Source: Eretmocerus hayati
Taxonomy: Eukaryota; Arthropoda; Insecta; Hymenoptera; Aphelinidae
Length of the DNA stretch: 64,000 nucleotides
Assembly (NCBI GenBank): GCA_029851415.1
Contig: CM056744.1
Coordinates: 121,366,838 to 121,430,837 of the forward strand
Direction of reading: 5' to 3'
Under the pieces are notes generated by a model. It was given only the letters and a program-made list of their open reading frames with translations, was not told the origin of the DNA and made no database searches. Numbering within the stretch: the stretch's first letter is position 1; every line of letters starts with the position of its first letter. Shown piece after piece: positions 49,300 to 60,795 of this stretch. The translations under genes were made by a program, and so were the position numbers.

Positions 49300-52200
49300 T
49301 CACGAGAGCCCCTGAGGCGTGAAGCAAATCTTCTCGAGCTCACCGGTGGACGAGCTGACGGGTGACTCGACGCGTTCCTCTTGCTCACAGGCGAGCTGCT
49401 CGCTGTAGTAGTGGGGCGCGCTCAGGTAGTCGATGAGCCTGCGCGGCAACGGCAGAGTCGGGATCAAATCCTTGCGAACCATCTTTAGGATAACGAAACG
49501 GCACGTGTGCTGTAGGCTCTGTACTTGCTTGAAGCGAGAGACAGGGTGCAGCAGTTGTACCCGCATCGGGCCAAGAACGGGGCGCCGATGCAGAAAGAAC
49601 AGGTAGCGACCGCTTCGCGAGTGTTCCACCGCGTTTTCGATGAAGTCGACAATGGTGTGAGACTTGAATTTGGTACAGCTCCCAAAGCTGAAATTACCTG
49701 TAAACGTAGAATTTTCAAATCAGACTAGAGTTTCAACAAATGGCGGATCTTAAGGCTCACTTCAGATAGTGATTTAATTAGCAGTTTCGTCTCATCGATG
49801 GGAATATCTGTATGTGCGTACCTTGATCGTGTTCAATTCTCACATGCCGAACGCAGCCATTCAGTCTAAACGACAAGGAAAATATGTAGTGATCATCACT
49901 ACTGTCCCGAACTATAAAGGATCCATCAGGCTCGTTCGATAGGATTTTTTCAGCAGCTTCTCCGCTGATGGGGCCCCAATACCAACCATACTGAAAGGCG
50001 AATATGACCATGATTTCTCATCGAGAATGTCAATATAACACTTGAAGAATTTAATTGAATGAATGGAATTAAGACTCAAAGATCGAATGATTTAAAAATT
50101 CAAGAACAATGCGATGAAGTACCGGAGATCAAGTTGGATCAATTTGCCACTATACTCACATCTTTGACTTTTTCAATACTGGCGGCAAAGTCCATGCTAG
50201 TATCCTCGTTGCTCGTATGCTCATCGCCGTTCTCCTGAACTCTGGATGCGGCGTGACCCGAGCTGGCGGGTGACTCGCAACCGTTAGTTATCGAACCATT
50301 TAAAATTGAGCCTTCCGTTCCGAGCGCTGGACCAGCTTCCCCGAGTTCTGCGTGGCCATTGCTTTTTGGCAAAGGTGGAAGAGGCGGAAGTGCACGTTTA
50401 AAAAACGGCAGCTTCTGATTCTCGGTGTCATCGAGATCGCCATTAATCGAGCCGTTGGGCTGCTGCTGTTGATCATAATCGGCCACAAGCTCGTCATCGT
50501 CTTGCACCTGCATCGACTCGTTCCCTTGGGGTTGCTGCAGATGTACGGTGTTGTTTCGCTTCGGCGCTATCTGATGCTCCGGCGAGCCAATCTTCCTAAA
50601 CCTGTGACACAGAAACAGATGTTAGAACTATTTGAGAAAACCGAACCAATAATGCTTGGGATTGTGACGAAATTATCCAGGACATAAGACAGTAATATAT
50701 ACGGGTTACACACTCGAAAAACTCGTGAAATCGAATAATGGCGCATTTTTTGCTTTTTCTGATTTCTTATGTAAACAAAAGTAGAGAACTAATCTTCAAT
50801 GGCCACAACTAGATTAATTGATGAAACTCAGACCAGCGGTTCATTGACTCAAGTATCTGTATTACATTTGGAACGAAACCCGTAGGATAGATGTTCCAAC
50901 TCTGGAATATCACTATGTTGTCAATCAATAGAATGTGGCTCAAAGGGAATCGTCACGAATCTCGTATCACACATCAAATAATTATCGAGACACATCGATA
51001 GAGAACGCGACTGAAATGTTTACGAGTACGAGGATGCATGACTCATGTTCGAGTATCAATCTCCAATTTGAAAATCATTATGCGGAGGCAATCAAGAAAT
51101 CGGCACTTGTGGAACTGATCATTGAATAAAAATTTGATCCTCATTTCTGTTTTTTGATAATAATGAATTGACACTTACCTGAATATATTGCATAGGGTCT
51201 GCTTCAAATTGAGAGAGAAATTTCGCTGGCTCTTCTTGATTTTTTCCCTGGTGCCAGCCTCGTTACCATCCGAGGCTTTCAGCTCATCAGTGCGTTGCTG
51301 CTCATCTTTGGCTTTTTTATTCTTAAGCGTGGACAGAGTATTCTTCTTGATCTTCTTTGCCGTGCCACCACCACCACTACTACTATTGTTAATATTATTG
51401 TTGAGGTTGTTGATGTTATTGTTGTTGTACTGAATGACGCCGTTTCCAGGTTTGTTGGACAGTGGTGTATTCGTTGCGGACGAGTCGCCATTGTGCGGAC
51501 TACTGTACTTATTGTTGTTGTTGAGATGCAATAGCTTTGGATGAACAGCTGCTTGTTGATGTGGTAGCATTTTCATCATCTTGTCGCGTTTAGCCTGGGC
51601 AACTTCGCTGCAACTCTCACCCGACGAGTACAAAGTTTGCAGGTATTGTCGCACCTCGTGCAGCGTCATGTGGATCGGTTCGCCGACATTGCGCACAGCT
51701 CCGCTGCATTTCATCTGTCGGTGATGCTGTTGCTGTTGTTGTTGTTGTTGCTGCTGTTGATGTCGACTCGCCACTGCGGCCGCTGCTGCCGCTGCCGAAG
51801 TGCCTGGAACGCTATGCCTCTTGCCATTTGTGCCTGAAAAAGATTGGCATTTAGGGAATCGATAGATCCAACTCGACCACAGGGTAAATTTTTCTAATTA
51901 AATTTTTACGCAGCCCCCGAATCACAATGGACGTCAAGTATTTTATGAATGAAACTCTGGTTAAGCGTGATCAAAGGATTTAATAATCTATTCCAAGAAC
52001 ATTTTGAGTTTGCTAATCAAAAGTTACGCAGCCGTGTATTCCAATTTTATGAATGAAAACAAGAGCAATTTGAAATGACTATTAGTAGTCCGACGCGACG
52101 ATGAATCATGATACAATAATAGTACGTCCACAAGTCACAGATATAAATCATCGAAATAATATAACACTCATTACACGAGCTCTTCCATGCATGCAGTGAT

Positions 52201-54491
52201 TCAGCGCATATCATAACGTAACCAGCAATGAAAATAAGAACGCGTAAGTATATCATCTCATTTAATCGCATCAAATGCAGTAGTTTCAATTCATGAAATG
52301 AAATGAATTACACCTGTCTCCGTGCAATGATCTTGATTAAGAGCTCACCCGGAAGATTAATCCACATTTGATGGACGCAGTTACGCAATACACATGGTGC
52401 GGATTACAAAAACACTAATATTCTCTGAAATATGCACCATGCACACAAGAATCAATCTAAAATGAGTTTCACAATTGGCAAGAATGAAAAACAAGGCTGC
52501 TCCTTTTAATCTGAACAGGTTGCTGATTTCCTCCAAGACTTGATTTAAGAGGCTCCGAAAACTCAATAAGTATCATAAGGAACTCACCACAACTTCCATT
52601 GGCAGTAGCTAGCGAAGCGGAGGAGGCATTGTTGCAGCACATATCCAGCATCTTCTGCGACTTGACCATCACGTGGCCCATAGACCTGGGCTTGCCAAGC
52701 ATACTGCCGCAGTAATGCCTCTGAGAATGCATGTGAAAATCGAATTCACTCTGAGAACTAGCCGATGTGTTTCGCCGCCGCTTTCTGTGGTGCTTGTGTC
52801 TTTTTGGCCTCTGAGGCGTGCGTAGCTCATGATGCAGCGGTCGCACCACGTCAATGGGCAGCGTATAGATATCTGAATCAAAGGGCACGTTGTACATGTC
52901 ACTTATTTGCGCGCTCGTAAGGATATCGTGCGACATGGCCGAAGTGATGAAGCTGCTGTCATCGACTTTGTTGCCAAGACCCATCGTGTTGATGGAGTTG
53001 TGCGAGCTTGAGAGCCGCGACGAGGCCAGTGAAGAGCGGGAGGTGGGCCGATGCAAAGTGCTAAACGGAGTTATCGTTATGGTACCTTGGTAGTTGGCGC
53101 AAGCCAAACCAGGAGATGATGAGTGTAGGTAATCAGGGGTCCACGCTCGCGATGAGCAGCTGTGAAAAAGAAGTGGAAATATTGATATGTGTGAAACATT
53201 CTCTTGGAATTTCATTAAACTCGTTATCAACGCCTATAAGTCTTAGTTTCTTATCCGATGCAATCCAACGTTGATGAGAGCGACAATTTCTCTGAATGTG
53301 TCGCTCAAAAAAGATAAGAGAGTTAATTACTTAAGATAAGCCAAAACTCTCGACATACAATGAGTGTGGTCATCAGGGCAAGACATTTTCATTGAGATCG
53401 ATTTGCTCTTGCAATGTGAAAGAGCCCCATGCGCATTCAAGGGCGCCGATGAAGATGCACTGACATGGTACAAATGACCATTGGATGATTAAAATTGAAA
53501 TTCGCTGGAAAACTTGTGTTGAAAAAAATCCTCATTTCTCGATCGTACTCATTCATTTCATGGGCGGAGCTTGCGCTTTTTCATTTTCAATCCCGGTGAA
53601 AACCGTCAATAACGAAGCTTGCTACATTTTATTGGAATTTTTTTTAGCAATTACTGGATGAAATTAATATTCAACTGATGAGAAAACTGTATGATACTCA
53701 CTGTTTACTTCGATTGCTGCATCCACTATGGTGAGAGTCATCATTAGGCATACGTTTTTTAGGCTTAAAGACTACTTCGCCATCTGGCCATGATATTCTA
53801 CACGACTTTGCCAAAGTTTCTTCAATTATTGATTCAACCAAATTTTCAGCGAATTCGATGATGTACGAGTTCACAGCTTTTCTATTATGCATGATTGTAT
53901 GAGGTTCAGAAGAGAGAGGCTCCAAGGATGAGGCAGAAGTATCTGGTGGCGATGGACTGTCTTGAAACTCTGGTGGTGGTTTAATAGCTATATCGACACA
54001 TTCCAATTTCCTCTGCTCTGCCACAGTGGCAGCTGCTTGAGACAGAACATCAGTCCAAGTAGGCCCTTTTTTCAAAGTGTTGAAGTTCTCGCCATTCATC
54101 CCATCTTCATAGTCAAAAGAATCTTGGGATAAGGACTTGCTCTCCATATCGCTTTCTTGCTGCAAGTGAGCAAATATTTATGGTTACTAATCAAGGTAAC
54201 ACCAGTGGAGGCTCTTTCGAAATCAATCTCAGAGCACTCATCCAAGTCCATGTTAACATTATTGATTAAGATTATCATTAACTAGTTACAATACAATACC
54301 TCGGCAGCTGCAAGCTGGGCCCTAACAGAGTCACTGGAGATGGAGCCTCCCAAGCCGCTGCTGCAGATATCGCTGAGAGGTCCAGTGAAGCTCAACGAGT
54401 AGGATGGTGGCGAGTCCATATCAACCTGCCAGGAGTAGCTGGGCAAGGGCCAGGGCTTACGCTGGCACTGGGTAGAGCCAAAGCACTGCAT
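49300..54491 (-). CDS. SOCS6/7-type suppressor of cytokine signalling (Socs16D-like), 961 aa
   Basis: Seven exons join in frame: 54300-54491, 53702-54159, 52588-53159, 51179-51833, 50160-50601, 49822-49990 and 49300-49697. The SH2 domain (about residues 774-870) begins YGWYWGPISGEAAEKILSN and has the phosphotyrosine-binding FIVRDS motif with its Arg. It is followed by a SOCS box (VQSLQHTCRFVILKMVRKDL, then LPLPRRLIDYLS). The box and its tail fit the SOCS6/SOCS7 class, which recruits Elongin B/C-Cullin5 ubiquitin ligases to phosphotyrosine partners of receptor and insulin/EGF-type signalling. The long N-terminus is Ser-rich and disordered, with a poly-Gln run (about 51722-51763), Asn-rich and Lys-rich parts, a Pro-rich patch (ALPPLPPLPK) and an AKAP-like helix at about residues 159-183. 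Start chosen: first ATG in the 5' exon (MQCFGSTQCQ). Confidence 0.92.
51722..51763 (-). repeat. CAG/CAA repeat encoding poly-Gln
   Basis: A TGTTGT/TGCTG-type run on the plus strand, coding in frame for about 12 Gln residues in exon 4 of the SOCS-like gene. Confidence 0.8.
53803..53877 (-). other. Amphipathic helix resembling a PKA-anchoring site
   Basis: Residues of the SOCS-like protein reading IIEFAENLVESIIEETL have hydrophobic pairs at i, i+4, i+7/8 and i+11. They resemble the RII-binding helix of AKAP-Lbc (Ht31), with AENLVESIIEE against ASRIVDAVIEQ. A PKA-binding function is inference from this pattern. Confidence 0.35.
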
Positions 54492-56840
54492 GATTCCAGC
54501 TGTATAAATGTGACGAGAGAACCATTGTTGATCAGAAAGAATTACATGACAGTTGAGCATTTTGTGCCTTGGAGAGGACGAGGAGGCTGTACTCACCGGA
54601 GCAGGCAGAGCGCTGACTCATCGCAGCGGATCATCGCGCGGAGGCTGCCCGGGTGGGCTCGTCGTCGTCGTCGTCGTCGTCGTCGTCTGTGTAGGGATCA
54701 GCCGAGGTCGCCCTGGAGCTGGCCCGCGGCACGAGCTAGACCAACTTCGTCGGGCCACATGGAGGCACGGGGATGCCGAGAGCTCAGCGAGGGTTGCTGG
54801 AAGGACAGATCACGCGCCCCGTCCACGTCCACGGGGGTTGCACGCGTCCGCGCGCAGCGTGATGTGGGCGAGTATACCTATGTCTGCGGGCTGCTCTGAA
54901 TGGGCGAGAAGCTCCGGGGAAGTGCATAGAAGACCCGGAGAAGGATCGTTTCTTGTGCTACTCGCTACACCCGAGTCTCGTGGATGGGCTCCAATTGATA
55001 ATGCAGCTGCACCGATTATTCGCAGACACGTGAAGGATTGGGAGCAGGCAATTTTCTGCCCCGGGTTCGGCCAGGGTGAGCTCGCTCGGGCCTCGGCCTC
55101 TGGCTATCGCAATATCGAAAGTGCCCGACGCTCTAGCTGGTCGAGTACTACCGACGTACACTACAAACACGCACGAGCAGAACGATCAACGATATATATA
55201 CTCGTTATATACTACACGCGAGAGAAAGAGAGGGATAGCGTCTGCTTCGTGTTGTCTGCTGTCTATCGCGAAGCTTTTCGTCTCGCTCTTGCACTAGCAC
55301 TGAAAACTGTATTTGTTATAGCTATAGCCTCCGCTTTTCCAGACCGATTCGTCGTTTCTAATGCATGCATGTCTTGATCGGGAAATCCTTTCCCCGGTTT
55401 AAGAATGGTAGAGAACTACGGCCTCAGAGCTTTAAAAGCTTTATGCCACCCATAGTTGGCCACGCGAGGCGCACAGAATTGAAATAAGGAGAAGCACCCT
55501 ACGAACCCAATAAGGATCTCAATTCATAAATTTTCGAGAATTTAATGCTCCTCAAGGCATTTTATTTACTTTCAATTGATACAACCCATCAAATAGAGCG
55601 ATAGAGTATACATTTTACTTATTTACCTGTACGTGAAAATTATGTGAATTTGACGAGCGAGATCAGAGTCAATCAGGGTATAATTAGTTAGCGATCAATT
55701 CTGATGGAGAAGTAGCTAGACGATTATATTGGGCATTTGAAAAAGCAAAAACTTTCCTGGAAGAACCATTATACAGCTATACATTAATTGATAAAGATTG
55801 ATGATCTTAGTTTTGGAAAACTTTACTTATTGAAGAGGAATATAGCAGCGAGCGTCAAAATCCGAGTTACGAAATGAGAATACGCCCGCATATTTGATGA
55901 AAAGTATACATACTCGTATATAGTTCCGTGGAAGTGCAGAAAAACTTTGAATTCTGTTTAAGTATACATTTAATATCAGACTGACTCAATATGTCGGATA
56001 CGGTAATTGCTAATTAAGTATGCATTTGAGAATTTGAGTTTTACTTGTTCTGTCGTTGAAGTTTCGCATTCAGTTTTCATCGCGGAGTCGATAGTTGTGA
56101 TTAGAATTTCGACTTTTATCCCCTGAGGGACAGATCTCTCAAAAGAGATACAAAACATCTCAGCCCGAAATCTGCTATCTATTTTGGCAGTATAAAACTT
56201 ATTATAACACTCACAAGATTCGTATTGTTTCTCACCATGAGCTGATTTAAGAAATAAGACTTCCTGTAAAAAAAGAAGCAAGCAAAACATTACGCTCCTG
56301 CAAATATTTAAAAATAAAATTTGGCATCGTAAATAATTCTCTCTGTCCTTATATGAAAATCCGAATTTTTATGCTTTCAACAATTTGCTTGATTCCATGA
56401 AGATTAGTCGACTAATCGTATTATCTATAATTGTTGGCTATTCAATCACCAGTTACTAATTTGTGAGGAGGCATATGAGCTGTTGCACGACTGCATGGAT
56501 GTGATTATCACTGACATTTACCTCGAACTCTGAAGATGAAAAGATGTTCGGACGCGTAATAATCACTCTTACCCCCATTAACATCCGAGATGATCTACTT
56601 TGGCATCAATGCAAATTTATCTCTAATAGAGCTGCGGTCGCATCAAGATTTGCGATTCTGAACTCATGACCTATTTGTCATCAGCAAATCGTTCATCAGT
56701 TTGATTCTATGATCAGCGCCGCAAGATCACACCAAGAATTCTTGCGGATTGCGCAATAAATAGAGTCTTTTTTGTCCTAACTCATTCAGGTACTCGGAGC
56801 CTTCTAAGGGACGAACCAGTTTCATTTTATAAGGGTAGTA
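54492..56840. promoter_or_regulatory. Divergent intergenic region, SOCS-like/LRR gene
   Basis: This 2.35-kb interval lies between two start codons facing away from each other. 54600-55350 is CpG-rich and carries TATATATA/TTATATAC stretches near 55190-55215; the remainder is AT-rich. The 274-codon plus-strand frame over 54553-55377 lies antisense to the 5' region, has no recognisable domain and is probably spurious. Confidence 0.4.
54658..54690. repeat. CGT trinucleotide microsatellite
   Basis: About ten CGT units on the plus strand, 170-200 bp upstream of the SOCS-like start codon and probably within its 5' UTR or promoter. Confidence 0.85.
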
Positions 56841-59626
56841 ATGATGCCTAGATGGTCAATAGGAGGATCAATAGTATTGCTGTGGATGTGTCATATGGCT
56901 GTCCACTCGGATCTTCAGAAAGTGAGAATTTGCCTTTTAGATTTTTAATTTGATCACTTATCTTGATTAACCGAAAAAATTAGTCAAGCCCTAGATACTC
57001 TCCATCGTTTTGAACATTTTTAAAGTCCAACGCGGTTCGTGAAAGATTTTTCGATTATTATATGACAGAAAATTGAAAAATAGAGGATTAATCTCTCGAG
57101 TTTGATCTATCTAAATACTCACCATTTTAAATGTGAATCATTTTTGCTAAGCTTACATCTGAAGACGAAACCTCCAAGTAAAAATATGACGTATAATATG
57201 AAGAATGAGGAGACTAATAAGTGCTCAACTTATTTGCAGGTCGATCTTTCGGATCAAAATTTAGACAGAGAGAATTTTCTAATGAAACTGCAGCACGAGA
57301 TGAACATACGTGAAATCAAGGAACTGATTCTTCGAGGGAACTGTTTCGACGTTTTTCTCGACTGTTCATATCACCTAGAGAATTTGCAAATATTAGATTT
57401 GTCACACAATCGACTGAGAAAATTTTTTTTCCTCTGTCAGAGTGAGTTGAATTTGGAAATATTGAACGTCAGTCACAATCAGATAGAATACATTAATGAC
57501 GAAGCTTTGAGTGCAAAAGTTGTGAAGCTGAAAACTCTGGATGTGTCATACAATGATCTTTACATTGTAAATGATACAATGCTACGATACATGGAGGTAA
57601 GTACAGTCGCCCTCAACGCATCGGTGTTTGATCGTGCAGTGTAACTACGCAAATATTATCAGTGCTCGACAATACTTTTAGACGGAATGGACAAAATTCA
57701 TAGCCGACGTTGGTTATGCCGTGTTGAAAGTAATTCGTCGGTGCGGCGCCATGGGATTCCATATGGGACTTCGGGAGACCTGGCCTTGGGAAAATGTTTA
57801 GTTTCGATATTTGCGAAATTAGGCATCGAAAGCACGCAGCCTACAAATTCCGACCATTCTTTATATACTTCCCATGCATCGTCCACCTCGTGGACCGGAG
57901 GAATAATGGTCGAAATATATATGCTGCACGTTTTTGATACCCTATTTCGCAGATATCGAAATTAAAAAATTTTCCCAGGGCCAGGTTCCACGCAGTCCCA
58001 TGGGATCCCATGTGGTCCCGCGGAATTAATTTCAACAGGATGCTCATCTTACAATATGGTAGAAGAGTAATCATTCATCATAGATGCTTGATGACAATTT
58101 CGGATGTTGTTGGAATATAACGTTTCAAATTGGTTTTATGACCAAAAGAAATTGTAGGAGAATATTTGTCGTATTCAACTTTCACACAGCGTTGTAACAG
58201 TCAAAATGTTGATGTCTATATATTGACGATAGAAAATATAATTTCGTACAGAACTTGGAATTTCTATCGCTGGCGAGTAACCCAATCCAAGAAGAGCTGG
58301 ACGATTGGGTTTTCGGTAATCTGAGCAAGCTACGTTACCTGGACCTTCGAAACGTATCCCTGGGTCGATTCACGGAGCAACTTTTCTCCCCACTGACCAG
58401 CTTAGAGCACCTAGATCTGTCCGACAATCCTCTGGAGAGCCTCCCAACTAAGTTATCTTCGAGCTTGCGGGTCCTCATCGCTTGCGGTACCAATTTGAAA
58501 CGTATCGATAGTAGATTACTGCAGTCCATGCCCCAGCTGAAAGTCCTGTCTTTGGAAAGATCGCATCAACTGGATTCGCTTGTGATCAGCGAACTTACCG
58601 GGCTCGAGCAGCTGGAGATTTTCTCCCTGAATAACTCTCCCAAGTTTAGGCAAATCGAGCTCCAGAGCGTCGAATCACAAAACGATGTGCTGCCAAAGCT
58701 CAAGCACGTCTCATTGAGCAATTGCTCGCTGGAAAGTATTACGCCTACTTTTGAGAAAATGATTAATAAAGACACTAGGGTCGATTTAGACGGCAATCCC
58801 TGGCGATGTGATTGTAATCTTGGATGGATGATCGGTCACGGGCCAAACGAGACCAGAGAACTCGCCACGGCGATCAGGTACGCTTGCAGACTCATTGTCA
58901 CACTTTCAAATTCAAATTGTCATACATACACGAGACCGTGATGATACCCAACTAAATGTTCCTAATCATAGAAATCCAGTCAAAGTTTCAAAGTTTACTT
59001 TTTACCTCAAATAGAATGCTTTGAGCCACCCATTTCATGATGAAAATCCTTAACAATGTTTGCTCTCGTGAGTTTATGAGAAGCTGTTATATTGATACCG
59101 CCACTACTGTCTGAGATCTGTTAGCTTGAAATTCTCAAGATAATTTTCCAAACGATTTCCTTGTATTCTATCTGCGCGAGGGATCCCCCAAATAAGAAAT
59201 AACAAAATTGAAACATCATTCGAAACGTGTATGTCTAACAGATGTCAATCACCGGAAGAGTCACGGGGCAAGCTACTGAGTGACCTACGCGTCGGCGAGC
59301 TCGAATGCAAAGATGATCGTCGACATCGATTAGAGAAATCTAATTTGATTGCGGACATGGGCCACGACATGCAGACACTTCTACCGATTTTGATATCCGT
59401 TCTCGGACTTCTGGGACTCCTTACCGCTTGCCTGGCACTGGCGTATCTATCGAGAAATCGTCTTTGGGACTGGGTAGGCTCTATACGCCGTCGAAGGGAT
59501 GGCGAAAGCGTCAGCTATACCAGCTACGTCGAGTCCGAAAATGATCTGGCCTGCATCCTGTCTGCAGCTGCTGGCCATCGTCACACCCACACGCAATCTA
59601 CTGACCATCAACGTCTACGACCCTAA
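56841..59626 (+). CDS. Single-pass LRR membrane protein, 482 aa
   Basis: Four exons join in frame: 56841-56921, 57240-57596, 58252-58877 and 59242-59626. Residues 1-23 are a signal peptide with core GGSIVLLWMCHMA. Leucine-rich repeats follow, such as LQILDLSHNRL, LEILNVSHNQI, LRYLDLRNVSL and LEHLDLSDNPL, up to about residue 330. A C-terminal cysteine cap (NPWRCDCNLGWM, completed by two Cys in the last exon) comes next, then a hydrophobic membrane span at about 402-425 (LLPILISVLGLLGLLTACLA). A roughly 57-residue cytoplasmic tail begins with basic residues (RRRRD). No TIR, Ig or kinase domain is present, so it is not a Toll receptor and is closer in plan to cell-adhesion LRR proteins. The ligand is unknown, and I did not recognise an orthologue. 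Confidence 0.9.
57744..58021. repeat. 278-bp fold-back in intron 2 of the LRR gene
   Basis: The interval reads as an imperfect palindrome from GCGGCGCCATGGGATTCC to the complementary end GGATCCCATGTGGTCCCGC. It is centred near 57885 on GTCCACCTCGTGGAC. Short frames over it are meaningless. It is probably a small MITE; the target duplication is unclear. Confidence 0.7.
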
Positions 59627-59791
59627 TGTTTTTTGGAATTATTTTGACTTTGAGTGAAACCTACTACGAGTTGAGTCTCATTACATCCGTACGGAGATGA
59701 TTGATAGTCACCCGCCTCGGAGAACACCATTCCCACCCACTCTCCGATTTCCGTGTATATCAATCATTACCGATTTTGATAACGTTAGATA

Positions 59792-59797
59792 ATAAAC
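59792..59797 (+). terminator. Poly(A) signal of the LRR gene
   Basis: AATAAA 166 bases after the stop codon. Confidence 0.6.
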
Positions 59798-60795
59798 TAT
59801 AACGATTACTCATTCTATAGCCTGAACACCTGCATGTGCTTGCCGGGTCATCCGCAAACTCATCTGATACGCGTATAATTGTGAGCTTGAACTATTGACG
59901 GTGAGATTTGTTTCGAACAAGATTGCAACGTCAAATTTTAGAGGCCCTCTTGATTTATAACTTCCACGTGTCGTATTGGTGGAGAGGACCGAAAAACCAT
60001 TGATACCGTGCAAAAAAACTACGATTACATCACGCTCAAGCTGTTCGACGCGAGACTCAAGTAAAATAAGGTAATACATCCAGTCATATTAAAGTGTCAA
60101 ATCTACAAGGGTTTTCAATGAAAGATTGATAGAAGTTATTAGCAAGCTGTGCCTTACCCAAAGTTCAAGATAAGACCCTTCACAGTTGGATGAGTCTCGT
60201 AAGGCCATTGGATAAGATTAGTTTCGAGTTATTCTCTGATTCTAAATGCATCAAATATGAGGTAAAGTTAGTCTCTCTCAAAGCAAAGTCAGACCATTTA
60301 TTTGACCAATTTCTCACTTCTAACGTCTCGTTTCTAAAAAAAGACCAAGAAAATTAGCACAGCACTCAAGAGAACAATAGTTCATTCAACAATCGAGTCT
60401 TTATTCAGTCACCCAACGTTCATATGGCAAAACCCTCGACCTATTTCAATAACCACGACGATCAAGTCTCCTGACAATAAGAATTTATTTACAACTGTAC
60501 AACAGATTTGAAAGTGGTTCACTTATAATCTATTCCACTATCGAAAAGTATTTAAATATAAAATGAACGCATCTAGCGCACATATTTATGTATCCTCTTA
60601 GCACCGTTTCTCATCAAAACTACAGGCATCACTCATCTCGTCCACATTTCCAATAAACTTTCTATGCACAAAAATTCATTTTCAAAAATCGGGAAGAGGA
60701 TGAGGTAGAGTGGTCGGATGTGTGACTCGCATAGCGAGTATCGGCCGACGAATGTACAAATAGAAAAATACAACCCAGGAAAAGGTAACTCGATC
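59798..60795. other. Spacer and 3' UTR between convergent genes
   Basis: No coding sequence supported. Minus-strand AATAAA signals at 60402-60407 and 60484-60489 could end the facing coiled-coil gene. Confidence 0.5.

Noticed and set aside
54553..55377. 274-codon plus-strand open frame
   Set aside because: Arg/Val-rich, covers a CGT microsatellite and a CpG-rich promoter-like region antisense to the SOCS-like 5' end, with no domain and no matching splice sites.
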